Origin: Dyella sp. ASV21
GTDB taxonomy: Bacteria > Pseudomonadota > Gammaproteobacteria > Xanthomonadales > Rhodanobacteraceae
Assembly: GCF_016428975.1 (NCBI RefSeq)
Contig: NZ_JAELTT010000008.1
Coordinates: 43,670 to 107,669 of the forward strand
Direction: 5' to 3'
DNA length: 64,000 bases
A model generated the notes under the pieces. That model did not search any database, was not told the DNA's origin, and saw only the letters and a program-made list of their open reading frames with translations. This document shows positions 23,754 through 32,885 of this stretch, piece by piece. Positions within the stretch are counted from its first letter, which is position 1; each line of letters begins with the position of its first letter. The position numbers were made by a program, and so were the translations under genes.

Positions 23754-25976
23754 ATGCCGATGCGTGCGCGCGATAGAACAATGTCCCGTCCCACGGTGCG
23801 CCGTCATTGGCGACGCGTGATCGGCTGGACCGCGTTGCTGCTCGACCACCTCAAGCCAATACGTGTATCGCTGCTGGTGCTTGGCATCGCCAGCGCAGTG
23901 ACCATCGGCGTGGACCAGGCCGCCGAGTTGTTCCTGATCGCGCTGTGGACCGATCCCAGCGAAGGCCGCTACCTCGCCTTGCTGGCCAGTAGCGCGCTGG
24001 CCGGATTGTCGATCTGGTATGCCGCGCGCAATGCCTACCGTTTGCGCTATCCGCGCTGGCCCGCCCTGCAGGAGCGTCGCGCCGCGATGCTGCGCGACTG
24101 GCTGCCGCGCGTGCTCGGTGCGGCGGTGCCCTTGCTGGTGTGCGTGGGCTTCGTGATCGCGTTGGCCAAGTTGCCGCATGGCGCATGCCCGGCGGTGGGC
24201 CAGTCCTGCGGCGAGCGCGGCTGGCGTGCCATCGGTTTGCTGCTGGAATCCGCGGTGATGGTGGTGTTCTTTGTCACCCGTCGTCGCTTGTGGAATGTCG
24301 CGGCACGCCGGCTGCCTCGACACCTCACGCCGCTCGGTCGCACGCCCGGCGAAGCACGCGTGTGGCGCGTGCGCGACCTGGGCAGGGCGCCGTGCGTGTT
24401 CTACGCCGTGGTAGTGGTGCTCAATATCGTGGCCACCGTGCTGATCGCCGTGCGACCCGAAGCACTCGATGGTATCGGCCCATTGGCCATGCTGTTGATC
24501 GCCGAGGCGTTCTACTGTTCCACCGGAAGCCTGCTGTGCATGGTCGGCGATCGTCGCGGCGTGCCTTTGCTCAGCAGCCTGTTATTGCTGGCGGCGGCGC
24601 TGCACTGGCTGCATCTCAACGACAACCACAAAGTGCGCCAGTACGCGGACATGGCGACTTATCAACAACCCACGGCGGCGCCTGTGGATAACCGTGTGCG
24701 TTTCGACGACTACATGGACGCTTGGCTGGATGATCGCTGTGCGCAACGCGATCCTTGTCCGGTGCTGTTGGTATCGGCCGAAGGCGGTGGCATCCGCAGC
24801 GCGGCGTGGACCGCGCTGGTGCTCAGCCGCCTTACCGCACAGCTGGATGCGTTGCAGCCGCAGGCTGGCGAACCCTTGTTGGCGCGTTACCTGTTCGCTG
24901 CCAGCGGCGTTTCCGGAGGCGGCCTTGGGCTGGCCACCTATGCGGGCATGCTGCACGAGCCGGATGCAGCGGGCACTGCAGGCATGGCTGCGCGCGCGCA
25001 AGCCATGCTCAGTCATGACTTTCTCGCGCCGACGCTGGCCAATGCGTTGTTCGTCGACTTCACTCAACGGTGGCTGCCGGGTGCCTGGCTCAACGATCGT
25101 GCCCGCGCCTTGACGCGTGCGTGGGAAGCGGCCGCGCGCACGCAGGGCATGACGAGTTTTCCACAGCCATTCGCCGATCTCTATCGCGACGCCGATGGCA
25201 AAGTATCCACGCGGTTGCCGGCGTTGTTTATCAACAGCGCCACGGTGACCGAGGGGAAGCGCTTCGTGCAGCATCCCTTTCAGCCGATCGCCACACCGCA
25301 GCGCCAAGCATGGACGGCCGGCTTCGATGGTTCGAGCTGGCTCGATCCGCGCGTGCCCCTGAGCGAGGTGGTGCTCAACGGTGCGCGCTTTACCTATATC
25401 AATCCGGCCGGAACCTTGCTCGCCAACGCCGCCAATCCTCCCGTGCCTGCGCGCGTGCAACTGGTCGATGGAGGCTATTTCGAAAATTCTGGCGCCACGA
25501 CCTTGCTGGAGGTGATGAGGCTGCTGCGTGAGCGCGCCACGCAGCGCGGCAAGACCCTGCGCTTCCTGGTGATCCACCTCAGCAACGATCCACAGATGAC
25601 CGACTTCGTGGTTCAACACGACGCGCAGAAACCGTGGCCGTTGTACACCGCCGTCTGTCCGGCCGAGCCCGGACGCGTGCGCGACAGTGTGCGCGGCGAA
25701 GCGATTGCGCCGCTGTACGCTTTGCTGGCCACCCGCGTGGCGCGGGGCGAGTACGCGCGAGTGCAATTGCTGCGTGCCCTGCATCCGGACCTGGCGAACC
25801 CGATGCGGGGCGATAGCTTGTGGCACTTCCGGCTATGCCCCGGCGACTATCCGATTCCACTGGGCTGGACCATCTCCGAACCGGCATTCGCCGAGCTCGA
25901 TCGCCAGCTTCGCCAGCACTATCCGCTGGCCACGATGGCGCGCGCGCTGCAGGCGCAGCTAGCTCCCACGCCCTGA
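23754..25976 (+). CDS. Membrane-anchored patatin-like phospholipase
   Basis: 740 aa. The first ~300 residues hold several hydrophobic helices (about 38-58, 72-92, 120-140, 165-182, 222-243, 250-268, 275-292). The C-terminal half has patatin-type features: SAEGGGIRSAAW (oxyanion loop, near 343), ASGVSGGGLG with the likely nucleophile Ser 387, and VDGGYFENSG with the likely catalytic Asp near 573. Predicted serine lipase or acyl hydrolase attached to the inner membrane; substrate unknown. Ribosome site GAGGAAGGC precedes the ATG. Not obviously in an operon. Confidence 0.82.
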   Translation: MPMRARDRTMSRPTVRRHWRRVIGWTALLLDHLKPIRVSLLVLGIASAVTIGVDQAAELFLIALWTDPSEGRYLALLASSALAGLSIWYAARNAYRLRYPRWPALQERRAAMLRDWLPRVLGAAVPLLVCVGFVIALAKLPHGACPAVGQSCGERGWRAIGLLLESAVMVVFFVTRRRLWNVAARRLPRHLTPLGRTPGEARVWRVRDLGRAPCVFYAVVVVLNIVATVLIAVRPEALDGIGPLAMLLIAEAFYCSTGSLLCMVGDRRGVPLLSSLLLLAAALHWLHLNDNHKVRQYADMATYQQPTAAPVDNRVRFDDYMDAWLDDRCAQRDPCPVLLVSAEGGGIRSAAWTALVLSRLTAQLDALQPQAGEPLLARYLFAASGVSGGGLGLATYAGMLHEPDAAGTAGMAARAQAMLSHDFLAPTLANALFVDFTQRWLPGAWLNDRARALTRAWEAAARTQGMTSFPQPFADLYRDADGKVSTRLPALFINSATVTEGKRFVQHPFQPIATPQRQAWTAGFDGSSWLDPRVPLSEVVLNGARFTYINPAGTLLANAANPPVPARVQLVDGGYFENSGATTLLEVMRLLRERATQRGKTLRFLVIHLSNDPQMTDFVVQHDAQKPWPLYTAVCPAEPGRVRDSVRGEAIAPLYALLATRVARGEYARVQLLRALHPDLANPMRGDSLWHFRLCPGDYPIPLGWTISEPAFAELDRQLRQHYPLATMARALQAQLAPTP

Positions 25977-26025
25977 CCGGCGCGGTGTCGCGAGCGCTGA
26001 GACTTTGCCGGCGCACACTGGCGGC

Positions 26026-27117
26026 ATGGACGATATTCCCCTGCCGCTGCAGGCCCTCAAGGGCCGCGGCGCCGCTTCCAATCCGGAAGGGCGCTTCGAG
26101 TCGATACGCCATCACGCCGAAGACGATGGCTGGCAAAGCCGGCTGCTGGACGAGGCCGCGCCGCGTCCGCGCACCGAAGTGACGGAAGAACAGGCGCGCA
26201 GCGTCATCACCCGCAACGATTCGCCCGATATCCATTTCAGCCAGGCACTCAACCCGTATCGCGGCTGCGAGCACGGCTGCATTTATTGCTTCGCACGGCC
26301 CTCACACAGCTACCTCAACTTGTCGCCGGGCCTGGATTTCGAAACCAAGCTGCGCGCCAAGAGCAATCTGGCGGAAGTGCTGCGCCACGAGTTGGCGCGT
26401 CCGGGTTACACGGTCAGCCCGATCAACATCGGCAGCAACACCGACCCCTATCAGCCGGTGGAACGGCGTTGGAAACTCACCCGCGCGGCACTGGAGGTGC
26501 TGGCCGAATGCCGGCATCCGTGCACCATCGTCACCAAGAACGCCATGGTGGAACGCGACCTGGATATTCTCGCGCCGATGGCACGCGCCAACCTGGTGCA
26601 GGTGTTCGTCTCGGTGAACTCCTTGGACAACCACCTGGCGGCCAAGCTGGAGCCGCGCGCCAGCGCACCGCATCGTCGCATCCAGGCGATCCGCGCACTC
26701 GCCGATGCCGGCGTGCCGGTAGGCGTATTGGTGGCGCCGATCATTCCGGCGTTGAACGATAGCGATATGGAAGCGGTGCTGGAGCAGGCGGCCGATGCGG
26801 GCGCCCGTTGCGCGGGCTACACCACGTTGCGCTTGCCGTACGAGTTGAAGGCATTGTTCCGCGAGTGGCTGGCGCTGCACGTGCCGCAGCGCGCCGCGCA
26901 TGTGATGAGCCTGGTGCAGCAAATGCACGGCGGTAAGGATTACGACAGCAACTTCGCCACGCGCATGCGCGGGCAAGGCGTGTTCGCCGAATTGATCCGT
27001 CGTCGTTTCGATGTGGCTTGCCGCAAGCACGGCTTCAGCCGAACGCGCGAGCTGTGGATGGATACCACGCAGTTCGTGCCGCCCCGCAAGCCCTCTCCGC
27101 AGGGGCAGTTGTTCTGA
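26026..27117 (+). CDS. PA0069-like radical SAM protein
   Basis: 363 aa. The radical SAM cluster motif CEHGCIYCFA is near residue 86, preceded by LNPYRGCEH. HSYLNLSPGLDFETK, NIGSNTDPYQPVE and TIVTKNAMVERD are typical of the spore-photoproduct-lyase-like PA0069 subfamily, common in proteobacteria but with no settled reaction. ATG at 26026 chosen because family members start near MDDIPLPLQALKGRGA. Stands 49 bp after the patatin gene on the same strand. Confidence 0.88.
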   Translation: MDDIPLPLQALKGRGAASNPEGRFESIRHHAEDDGWQSRLLDEAAPRPRTEVTEEQARSVITRNDSPDIHFSQALNPYRGCEHGCIYCFARPSHSYLNLSPGLDFETKLRAKSNLAEVLRHELARPGYTVSPINIGSNTDPYQPVERRWKLTRAALEVLAECRHPCTIVTKNAMVERDLDILAPMARANLVQVFVSVNSLDNHLAAKLEPRASAPHRRIQAIRALADAGVPVGVLVAPIIPALNDSDMEAVLEQAADAGARCAGYTTLRLPYELKALFREWLALHVPQRAAHVMSLVQQMHGGKDYDSNFATRMRGQGVFAELIRRRFDVACRKHGFSRTRELWMDTTQFVPPRKPSPQGQLF

Positions 27118-27156
27118 GGGTGTCGGCCGCCTCCCGAAGGTGGCGGCCGTATCGCA

Positions 27157-29190
27157 TCAGTTCGACGCCGGCAGATATTTCTCGAACCACATCAGTGCGC
27201 GCTGCAACACATCACGCTGATGCTCGGGATCGACGAAGTGGTGACCTTCGTTCGGATAGACCACCAGCGAGGTCGGCACGCCCTGCGCGCGCAGCGCATG
27301 CCAATACTCGTAGGACTGCGGCGCCGGGCATTCCGCGTCGCGATCACCCACTACCACCAGGGTCGGTGCCTTCGCCTGCTTGATGTAGTTGATGGCCGAG
27401 CTCTTGGCGTAGGCCGCCGGGTCGTCATACACCGAGGCGCCGAAGTACGGAATCATCCACTGGTCGATCAGATTCTGGCCGTAATAGCTCTGCCAGTTGG
27501 CGATGCCGGCACCGGCCACCACCGCGCGAAAGCGTGCGGTCTGCGTGGGCACGAACATGCTCATGAAGCCACCGTAGCTCCAGCCGGTCAGACCCAGTCG
27601 CTGATCGTCCACCGGCAGCATCTTTTCGATAGCGTCGATGCCCGCCAGCGTGTCGCGCAGATCTCCATGGCCAAAGTCTTTGCGGTTGGCCTGCACGAAT
27701 GCCTCGCCCTGGCCAAAGCTGCCGCGCGGGTTGGGCATGAACACGAAATAGCCCAGCGTGGAGAACGGTACACCGCCGAAACCCACGCTCGGCCAGCGCG
27801 GCAGTACCGCAGCGGCGGGGCCACCGTGCACGGCCACGATCATCGGGTAGGTCTTCTTGGGGTCGTAGTCGGCCGGATACAGCAACCAGCCCTGCACGGG
27901 GTGGCCATCGTTGTTCCACTCCACCGACTCGGCCTTGCCCCAGCCCGGCTTGAGTGCCGCATTGAAACGAGTGACCGCAGCGGGTGCCTGCGTGCCGAGC
28001 GTACCGGCGTGTACTTCCGGTGCCTCGGTGTACGAGCTGTGGATAAATGCCAGCCTGGTGTGATCGGCCGATAGCGACAGCGCCATGCTCTCGCTGCCGT
28101 CGCCGATGCTGGTGGGCAGCGTGAACAGCGTGCGCGTGGCGCTGGCCTTGCTGTTATCCACCGCGTACTCGGCCACTTCGCTGTGGCCGCGATTCACCTG
28201 GCTCACCAGCAACTGCTGCGCACCGGTCCAGGCCAGCCACACCGGCGTAACGCCGATGCCAGGCGTGAGATTCACCGCGTCACCACCGTTGGCCGACACC
28301 GCATAAATATCGCCACCGGTGGAACCCTGGTCGCTCATCAAGCCACCGATGAGGGCGATGCGCTGGCCATCGGGGGAGAACCGCGGCAGCGCGATCTGCA
28401 GGCCATGCAGCGCACCCTTGGCGGTGACCGGGTCCAGCACCATCGTGGCGCGGGCGTCGGCCTTGGCGTCCTGCACGTAGAGCTTGGCGAGCCACCAGTT
28501 GTTGTCGCCCGGCGGTGGCGCGCCCACGTAGGCGGTGCGCTGGCTGTCCGGCGCCCAGGTGAATTCGTAGACATACGTGTCGGGCGCGGTGAGCAGGCGC
28601 ACATCGCCGCCGCTGGCGTCCACGCTGGCCACGCGTTGCACTTCCAGGCCATCCACGCCGATCTCGCCGGCGGCGGGCTTGGCGGCGTACAGGGCACTGG
28701 CGCGGCGCGTGCCATTGGGCACGTAGAGGAAGCCCAGCGACTTGCCATCCGGCGACCAGCGCAGATCATCGGAGACGCCGGGCAGGGCCGCAACGCGCTT
28801 GGCGCTGTCCTTGCCCAGCGCATCGGCCAGCAGCAACTCGCGTTGCTTGCCGCCACTGGCGCAGGTGGAGAAGAACGCGACGCGCTGTGAATCGGGCGAC
28901 CATGCCGGGTTGGCTTCACTGCATTTGGCATCGGCGTCGGCGTGGGTCAGGCGATGCGCCTGGCTGCCATCGAGGTTGGCGACTTCGACACGGCCCCGGC
29001 CCGTGGTGCGCACTACCCACGCCAGCTGGCGGCCGTCGGGCGAGATCTGCACGCTCTCGATCGAACGCTGCTTGCCCAACTCGGTGAGCAGGTGGTCGAT
29101 ACGCGGATCGACATGCGGCGCATCCGCGAATGCGGCAGGCGCCAAAGTCGCCACCAGCAGAGGCAGCAGCAGACGGGGGAGGCGGGGCAT
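27157..29190 (-). CDS. Secreted S9 family prolyl oligopeptidase-like peptidase
   Basis: 677 aa. Signal peptide MPRLPRLLLPLLVATLAPAA to about residue 22. Then a beta-propeller domain with SPDG repeats (residues 40-400) and a C-terminal alpha/beta-hydrolase peptidase domain: nucleophile elbow GWSYGGFMS, acid in VVGDRDAECP, catalytic His in NEGHHF. Dipeptidyl/acylaminoacyl-peptidase type, probably periplasmic. It converges on the radical SAM gene 39 bp away. A DnaA 9-mer (28038-28046) lies inside it. Confidence 0.92.
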   Translation of the reverse strand: MPRLPRLLLPLLVATLAPAAFADAPHVDPRIDHLLTELGKQRSIESVQISPDGRQLAWVVRTTGRGRVEVANLDGSQAHRLTHADADAKCSEANPAWSPDSQRVAFFSTCASGGKQRELLLADALGKDSAKRVAALPGVSDDLRWSPDGKSLGFLYVPNGTRRASALYAAKPAAGEIGVDGLEVQRVASVDASGGDVRLLTAPDTYVYEFTWAPDSQRTAYVGAPPPGDNNWWLAKLYVQDAKADARATMVLDPVTAKGALHGLQIALPRFSPDGQRIALIGGLMSDQGSTGGDIYAVSANGGDAVNLTPGIGVTPVWLAWTGAQQLLVSQVNRGHSEVAEYAVDNSKASATRTLFTLPTSIGDGSESMALSLSADHTRLAFIHSSYTEAPEVHAGTLGTQAPAAVTRFNAALKPGWGKAESVEWNNDGHPVQGWLLYPADYDPKKTYPMIVAVHGGPAAAVLPRWPSVGFGGVPFSTLGYFVFMPNPRGSFGQGEAFVQANRKDFGHGDLRDTLAGIDAIEKMLPVDDQRLGLTGWSYGGFMSMFVPTQTARFRAVVAGAGIANWQSYYGQNLIDQWMIPYFGASVYDDPAAYAKSSAINYIKQAKAPTLVVVGDRDAECPAPQSYEYWHALRAQGVPTSLVVYPNEGHHFVDPEHQRDVLQRALMWFEKYLPASN

Positions 29191-29306
29191 GACGGTGTTG
29201 CCTGATGATGAAATGGACTACGCACGCTAACAGCGGCTTGGATCGATCGCCACTGCTGGCCCCTTACCCGGGGAATGCGGCATAGGTCTGCGCGCTGGCT
29301 GATGCG

Positions 29307-30236
29307 CTAGTGCGCCACTACCGGCGTGGCGGGCGTCTGGCGCGCGGCCTGCGCCGCCGCCAGCTTGGCCTTGATGCTGGGCATGGCCGCCAGCGCGGCG
29401 CGCTCGCCTTCCAGAATGGCCTGGTTCTTCTGCTCGAAATCGGCGGCGCCGATCTGGTTCACCTTGGGCCGGATCACGATGTCCGCGCGGGCCAGCTCCT
29501 GCTCACCGAGCTTCTGGCCCATGATGCTGATGGACTGCCCGACGATGTTGAGCATGCCCTGTGGATTCTTTCCGTCCGCCTTGCTCGAGATATCCACAGC
29601 AATCACCACATCGGCGCCCAGTTGGCGCGCGGCATCCACCGGCACCGGGCTCACCACGCCACCGTCCACATAGTGCTTGCCGTTGATCTCCACCGGCTCG
29701 AACACGCCCGGCACGCTGCTGGAGGCGCGCACCGCCTGGCCGGTGTTGCCGCGTACGAACACCGTGCGCTGGCCGGTTTCCAGCTGGGTCGCCACCGCCG
29801 CAAACGGCACGTTGAGCTTGTCAAGGGAGCGGTTCTTCACCAGCTGGTTCACGTAGTCCTGAAGCTTTTGGCCCTGCACCACGCCGCCGGAGAACAGGCG
29901 CACGTCGCGGATGTTGTTCTGGTCCAGGGTGAAGGCGGTTTCCTGCAGCTGGAACGGGTCCATGCCGCTGGCATACAGCGCGCCGACCACGCTGCCGGCA
30001 CTGGTGCCGCTGACCACATCCGGGTGGATGCCATTCGCTTCCAGCATCTTGATCACACCAATGTGCGCAAAGCCCTTGGCCGCGCCGCCACCCAGCGCCA
30101 GGCCGATACGCAGCTTGGCCGGCGGCGTCACCATTACCGGCGCGGGCGGCGTGGGCTTGGTGGAGCCAAAGCAGGCACACAGCACCAGGCTGGCGAGCAA
30201 GGGCAGGAGCGGGCGAAAACGGCGGGTGGCGGTCAT
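29307..30236 (-). CDS. Patatin-like phospholipase lipoprotein (RssA-like)
   Basis: 309 aa from ATG 30236. Lipoprotein signal with L-C-A-C (lipidated Cys about 22). Patatin domain: GLALGGGAAKGFAHIG (oxyanion loop), GTSAGS with nucleophile Ser 79, and YVDGGVVSPVPV with the dyad Asp. Probably an envelope-anchored lipase or acyl hydrolase; substrate unknown. It lies downstream of fbp on the same strand but is separated from it by a strong hairpin. It is a second patatin within 7 kb, unrelated in layout to the membrane-anchored one. Confidence 0.88.
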   Translation of the reverse strand: MTATRRFRPLLPLLASLVLCACFGSTKPTPPAPVMVTPPAKLRIGLALGGGAAKGFAHIGVIKMLEANGIHPDVVSGTSAGSVVGALYASGMDPFQLQETAFTLDQNNIRDVRLFSGGVVQGQKLQDYVNQLVKNRSLDKLNVPFAAVATQLETGQRTVFVRGNTGQAVRASSSVPGVFEPVEINGKHYVDGGVVSPVPVDAARQLGADVVIAVDISSKADGKNPQGMLNIVGQSISIMGQKLGEQELARADIVIRPKVNQIGAADFEQKNQAILEGERAALAAMPSIKAKLAAAQAARQTPATPVVAH

Positions 30237-30376
30237 GATGTCGGCGCGTGGAGAGAGGTGGTCGCCACCGCGGCATATTCCGGGGCGACTGGCGCGCGAG
30301 TGTAAGGCCGCCAAAGGGCGCCGGTATGTCGGTATCGAGCGCGCCGTTGGGCGGCGCTCAGCAAACTGTGGATAAC

Positions 30377-30410
30377 TGCCGTGATATCCACCGGTGTGGA
30401 TACCACGGCA
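30377..30410 (-). terminator. Strong hairpin downstream of fbp
   Basis: Stem TGCCGTGATATCCAC (30377-30391) / GTGGATACCACGGCA (30396-30410): 15 positions with one mismatch in DNA (a G-U pair in RNA), tetraloop. It starts 7 bp past the fbp stop. On the fbp strand it is followed by a perfect DnaA 9-mer (30375-30367) rather than a T tract. Likely transcript end or mRNA 3' stabiliser. Confidence 0.6.
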
Positions 30411-30416
30411 TGCCGT

Positions 30417-31430
30417 TTAGACGGCCGCGTCGGCCGCGACGTGGTAGTGCGTGGCCACTTCCACTTCCTTCTTCGAACCCAGGAACACCGGCACGCGCTG
30501 GTGCAGGCCGGTGGGTTGCAGGCCCATGATGCGTTCGCGGCCGGTGGTGGCGGCGCCGCCTGCCTGCTCGATGATGAAGGCCATCGGGTTGGCTTCGTAC
30601 ATCAGGCGCAGCTTGCCGCCCTTGGACTTGATCTTGGCGTCCAGCGGATAGAAGAACACGCCGCCACGAGTGATGATGCGGTGCACGTCGGCCACCATCG
30701 AGGCGACCCAGCGCATGTTGAAGTCCTTGGCGCGCGGGCCGTCCTTGCCGGCCAGCAGCTCGCCGATATAGCGCTGCATGGGCGCTTCCCAGTGGCGCTG
30801 GTTGGACATGTTGATGGCGAACTCGGCGGTTTCCTCGGGGATGAGGATGTCGCGGCGGCTCAGGATGAAGCTGCCCACTTCGCGATCCAGGGTGAATTCG
30901 TGGGTGCCGTGGCCAAAGGTCAGCACCATGACGGTGGCCGGGCCATACACCACGTAGCCCGCGGCCAGCTGGGTGGTGCCCGGCTGCAGGAAGTGCTCGG
31001 CCTTGGGCTCGGTGACGCCGTCCGGGCAGCGCAGGATCGAGAAGATCGTGCCGACCGAAATGTTCACGTCGATGTTGGAGCTGCCATCCAGGGGATCGAA
31101 CAACAGCAGGTGGTGGCCCTTGGGATACATGTCGGGGATGGGCTGCGGGTCTTCCATCTCTTCCGAGGCGCAGGCGGCGAGCTGGCCGCCCCAGGCATTG
31201 GCTTCCAGCAGGATCTCGTTGGAGATCACGTCCAGCTTCTTCTGCGCCTCGCCCTGGATGTTGCCGGTGCCGGCTTCGCCCAGGACGCCGCCCAGGGCGC
31301 CCTTGTTGGTGGCCACGGCAATGCGCTTGCACGCGCGGGCGACGACTTCGATCAGCAGGGACAGCTCGGCGTTGATATGGCCGGCGCGGCGTTCCTCGAT
31401 GAGGAACTGGATCAGCGAGATGGACTTCAT
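30417..31430 (-). CDS. fbp: Class I fructose-1,6-bisphosphatase
   Basis: 337 aa. Hydrolyses fructose 1,6-bisphosphate to fructose 6-phosphate in gluconeogenesis. Conserved metal and phosphate motifs: [50 protein letters not shown]. The ATG at 31430 ([20 protein letters not shown]) gives the family N-terminus; the frame is open 21 codons further. It fits functionally with acetate use through the nearby acs, since gluconeogenesis is then required. Confidence 0.97.
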   Translation of the reverse strand: MKSISLIQFLIEERRAGHINAELSLLIEVVARACKRIAVATNKGALGGVLGEAGTGNIQGEAQKKLDVISNEILLEANAWGGQLAACASEEMEDPQPIPDMYPKGHHLLLFDPLDGSSNIDVNISVGTIFSILRCPDGVTEPKAEHFLQPGTTQLAAGYVVYGPATVMVLTFGHGTHEFTLDREVGSFILSRRDILIPEETAEFAINMSNQRHWEAPMQRYIGELLAGKDGPRAKDFNMRWVASMVADVHRIITRGGVFFYPLDAKIKSKGGKLRLMYEANPMAFIIEQAGGAATTGRERIMGLQPTGLHQRVPVFLGSKKEVEVATHYHVAADAAV

Positions 31431-31584
31431 GGCAAACCCGCAAGCAAAGGGACGCCTATTGTCCCGGGTGACCCGGTCGCTTGTCAGCACCACAGCTGAC
31501 CAGTGGGTTCATCTATCCGCCATGAAAACCTTTTCGGATAAGCCACCCCGGCCCGACCGGCTGCCGCGATGCCAACCGCCCGCG

Positions 31585-31612
31585 CCCTGCTGACAACACG
31601 TTGGCAGCAGGG
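31585..31612 (+). promoter_or_regulatory. Hairpin in the leader of the DJ-1/GFA/GST operon
   Basis: CCCTGCTG-A-CAA (31585-31596), loop CACG, TTG-G-CAGCAGGG (31601-31612): 11 of 12 pairs. It ends 38 bp before the DJ-1-like ATG and clear of the ribosome site AAGGAGG. Could be an operator or an RNA leader structure. Confidence 0.4.
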
Positions 31613-31650
31613 GGGCCGCAAGCTGGGCACCATCACAAGGAGGGGTACTC

Positions 31651-32262
31651 ATGCGCGATACGGTGTATTTCCTGGCGTTCGACGGCTACGCCGATTGGCA
31701 CGCGGCACACGCCCTGTGCGAGATCCGTCGACCGGGCGAATGGCAGCTACGGACGGTGGGCTTCTCGATGCAGCCGGTGCTGTCCATGGGCGGCTTGCGG
31801 GTGGTGCCGGAGCTGACGCTGGCGCAGATCGAGCTGGACCGCGCCGCCCTGTTGATCGTGCCCGGCGGCTACCTGTGGGAACACGGCCTGGGTGAGGAGG
31901 CCGTGGACGCGGTCGCGCGTGTCCATGCGGCCGGTGCCACCGTGGCCGGCGTGGATAGCGGTGTGCTGGTGCTGGCCCGGGCCGGTCTGCTGGATGCCTG
32001 CCGTCATACCGGCAGCTGGCTCGGCCACATCGGCTTGCATGTGCCTGGCTATCAGGGCGCCGAGCGCTTCGAGGCCGGCACGCTGGCGGTGAGCGACGGT
32101 GGCGTGATCACCGCCAGCCAACTGGGCAGCGTGGAGTTCGCCCGCGAGGTGATCCGCGCGCTCGATCTCTACAACCCCAGCGATCGCGAACACTGGTTTC
32201 GCTTGTTCAAACACGCCGTGCCGCCGCCGTGGTGTGCGGGCGATGTCGCCGCGGCGGCTTGA
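31651..32262 (+). CDS. DJ-1/PfpI-like protein lacking the usual cysteine
   Basis: 203 aa. DJ-1/PfpI fold with the family's LLIVPGGYLWE and the nucleophile-elbow region AGATVAGVDSGVLVLARAGL. Most relatives read A-I-C-G at this elbow; here it is V-D-S-G, placing Asp 102 where the reactive Cys is expected. A Cys-based glyoxalase, deglycase or protease activity is therefore unlikely. Strong ribosome site AAGGAGG. First gene of a close operon with a 65-aa protein, a GFA protein and a GST. Confidence 0.85.
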   Translation: MRDTVYFLAFDGYADWHAAHALCEIRRPGEWQLRTVGFSMQPVLSMGGLRVVPELTLAQIELDRAALLIVPGGYLWEHGLGEEAVDAVARVHAAGATVAGVDSGVLVLARAGLLDACRHTGSWLGHIGLHVPGYQGAERFEAGTLAVSDGGVITASQLGSVEFAREVIRALDLYNPSDREHWFRLFKHAVPPPWCAGDVAAAA

Positions 32263-32272
32263 GGAGAACGCT

Positions 32273-32470
32273 ATGCCGTTTCCGCTCGGAAAAATCCTGA
32301 TGGCCTATCGCCCGCTGTATTTGCGCGGGTTGCTGATGGATGGCCAATACCGCGTGCCGGCGCAACCGGCACCCATGCCCGCACCGGCCAAGCCGGCATC
32401 CACCGAAGTCCCCACCACGCGCGCGGCCACCACGCTGCTCAACAAACCCTTGCAAGGAACCACCCGATGA
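32273..32470 (+). CDS. Small unrecognised protein, 65 aa
   Basis: Starts at ATG 32273 with GGAGA just upstream, overlapping the stop region of the DJ-1-like gene. Its stop overlaps the next start (ATGA at 32467-32470), so it is translationally coupled on both sides. The N-terminal half is moderately hydrophobic (ILMAYRPLYLRGLLMDG); the C-terminal half is Pro/Ala/Thr-rich. No family recognised. Coupling on both sides argues that it is real. Confidence 0.65.
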   Translation: MPFPLGKILMAYRPLYLRGLLMDGQYRVPAQPAPMPAPAKPASTEVPTTRAATTLLNKPLQGTTR

Positions 32471-32871
32471 ATCGTCTCTACCAAGGCAGCTGCCATTGCG
32501 GCGCCGTGCGTTACCAGGTCGAGCTGGATCTTGCCGCAGGCAGCGGTCGCTGCAATTGCTCGATCTGCCGCAAGCTGCGTTTTTGGGGGGCGATGGCCAA
32601 GCCGGACAGCTTTCAACTGCTCAGTGGCGAAGACGCACTCAGCGACTATCAATTCGCCACCCACAGCGCGCACAACCTGTTCTGCAAGCACTGCGGGGTG
32701 CATGCGTTTCATCGCGGCTACGTGGAGCAGATCGGCGGCGCCTATGTGTCGATCAACGTGGCCTGCCTGGATGATGTCAGCGACGAGGAATGGGCCGCCT
32801 CGCCCGTGCGCTTTGCCGATGGCCGCGCCAACCAGTGGCACGAGACCCCGGTTATCCACAGCTACCTGTGA
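32467..32871 (+). CDS. GFA family (glutathione-dependent formaldehyde-activating-like) protein
   Basis: 134 aa. Zinc-binding Cys sets characteristic of the GFA fold: C-H-C near residue 9, CNCSIC at 29-34, CKHC at 73-76. Family members are related to the enzyme that joins glutathione and formaldehyde, but most are uncharacterised. Its place between a DJ-1-like gene and a GST gene suggests a glutathione-linked detoxification operon. Overlaps the preceding gene by 4 bp. Confidence 0.9.
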   Translation: MNRLYQGSCHCGAVRYQVELDLAAGSGRCNCSICRKLRFWGAMAKPDSFQLLSGEDALSDYQFATHSAHNLFCKHCGVHAFHRGYVEQIGGAYVSINVACLDDVSDEEWAASPVRFADGRANQWHETPVIHSYL

Positions 32872-32885
32872 ATAAGGAGCCGACC

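Noticed and set aside
29191..29306. Possible terminator between the S9 peptidase and patatin lipoprotein genes
   Set aside because: No convincing stem with a T tract was found in the 116-bp gap.
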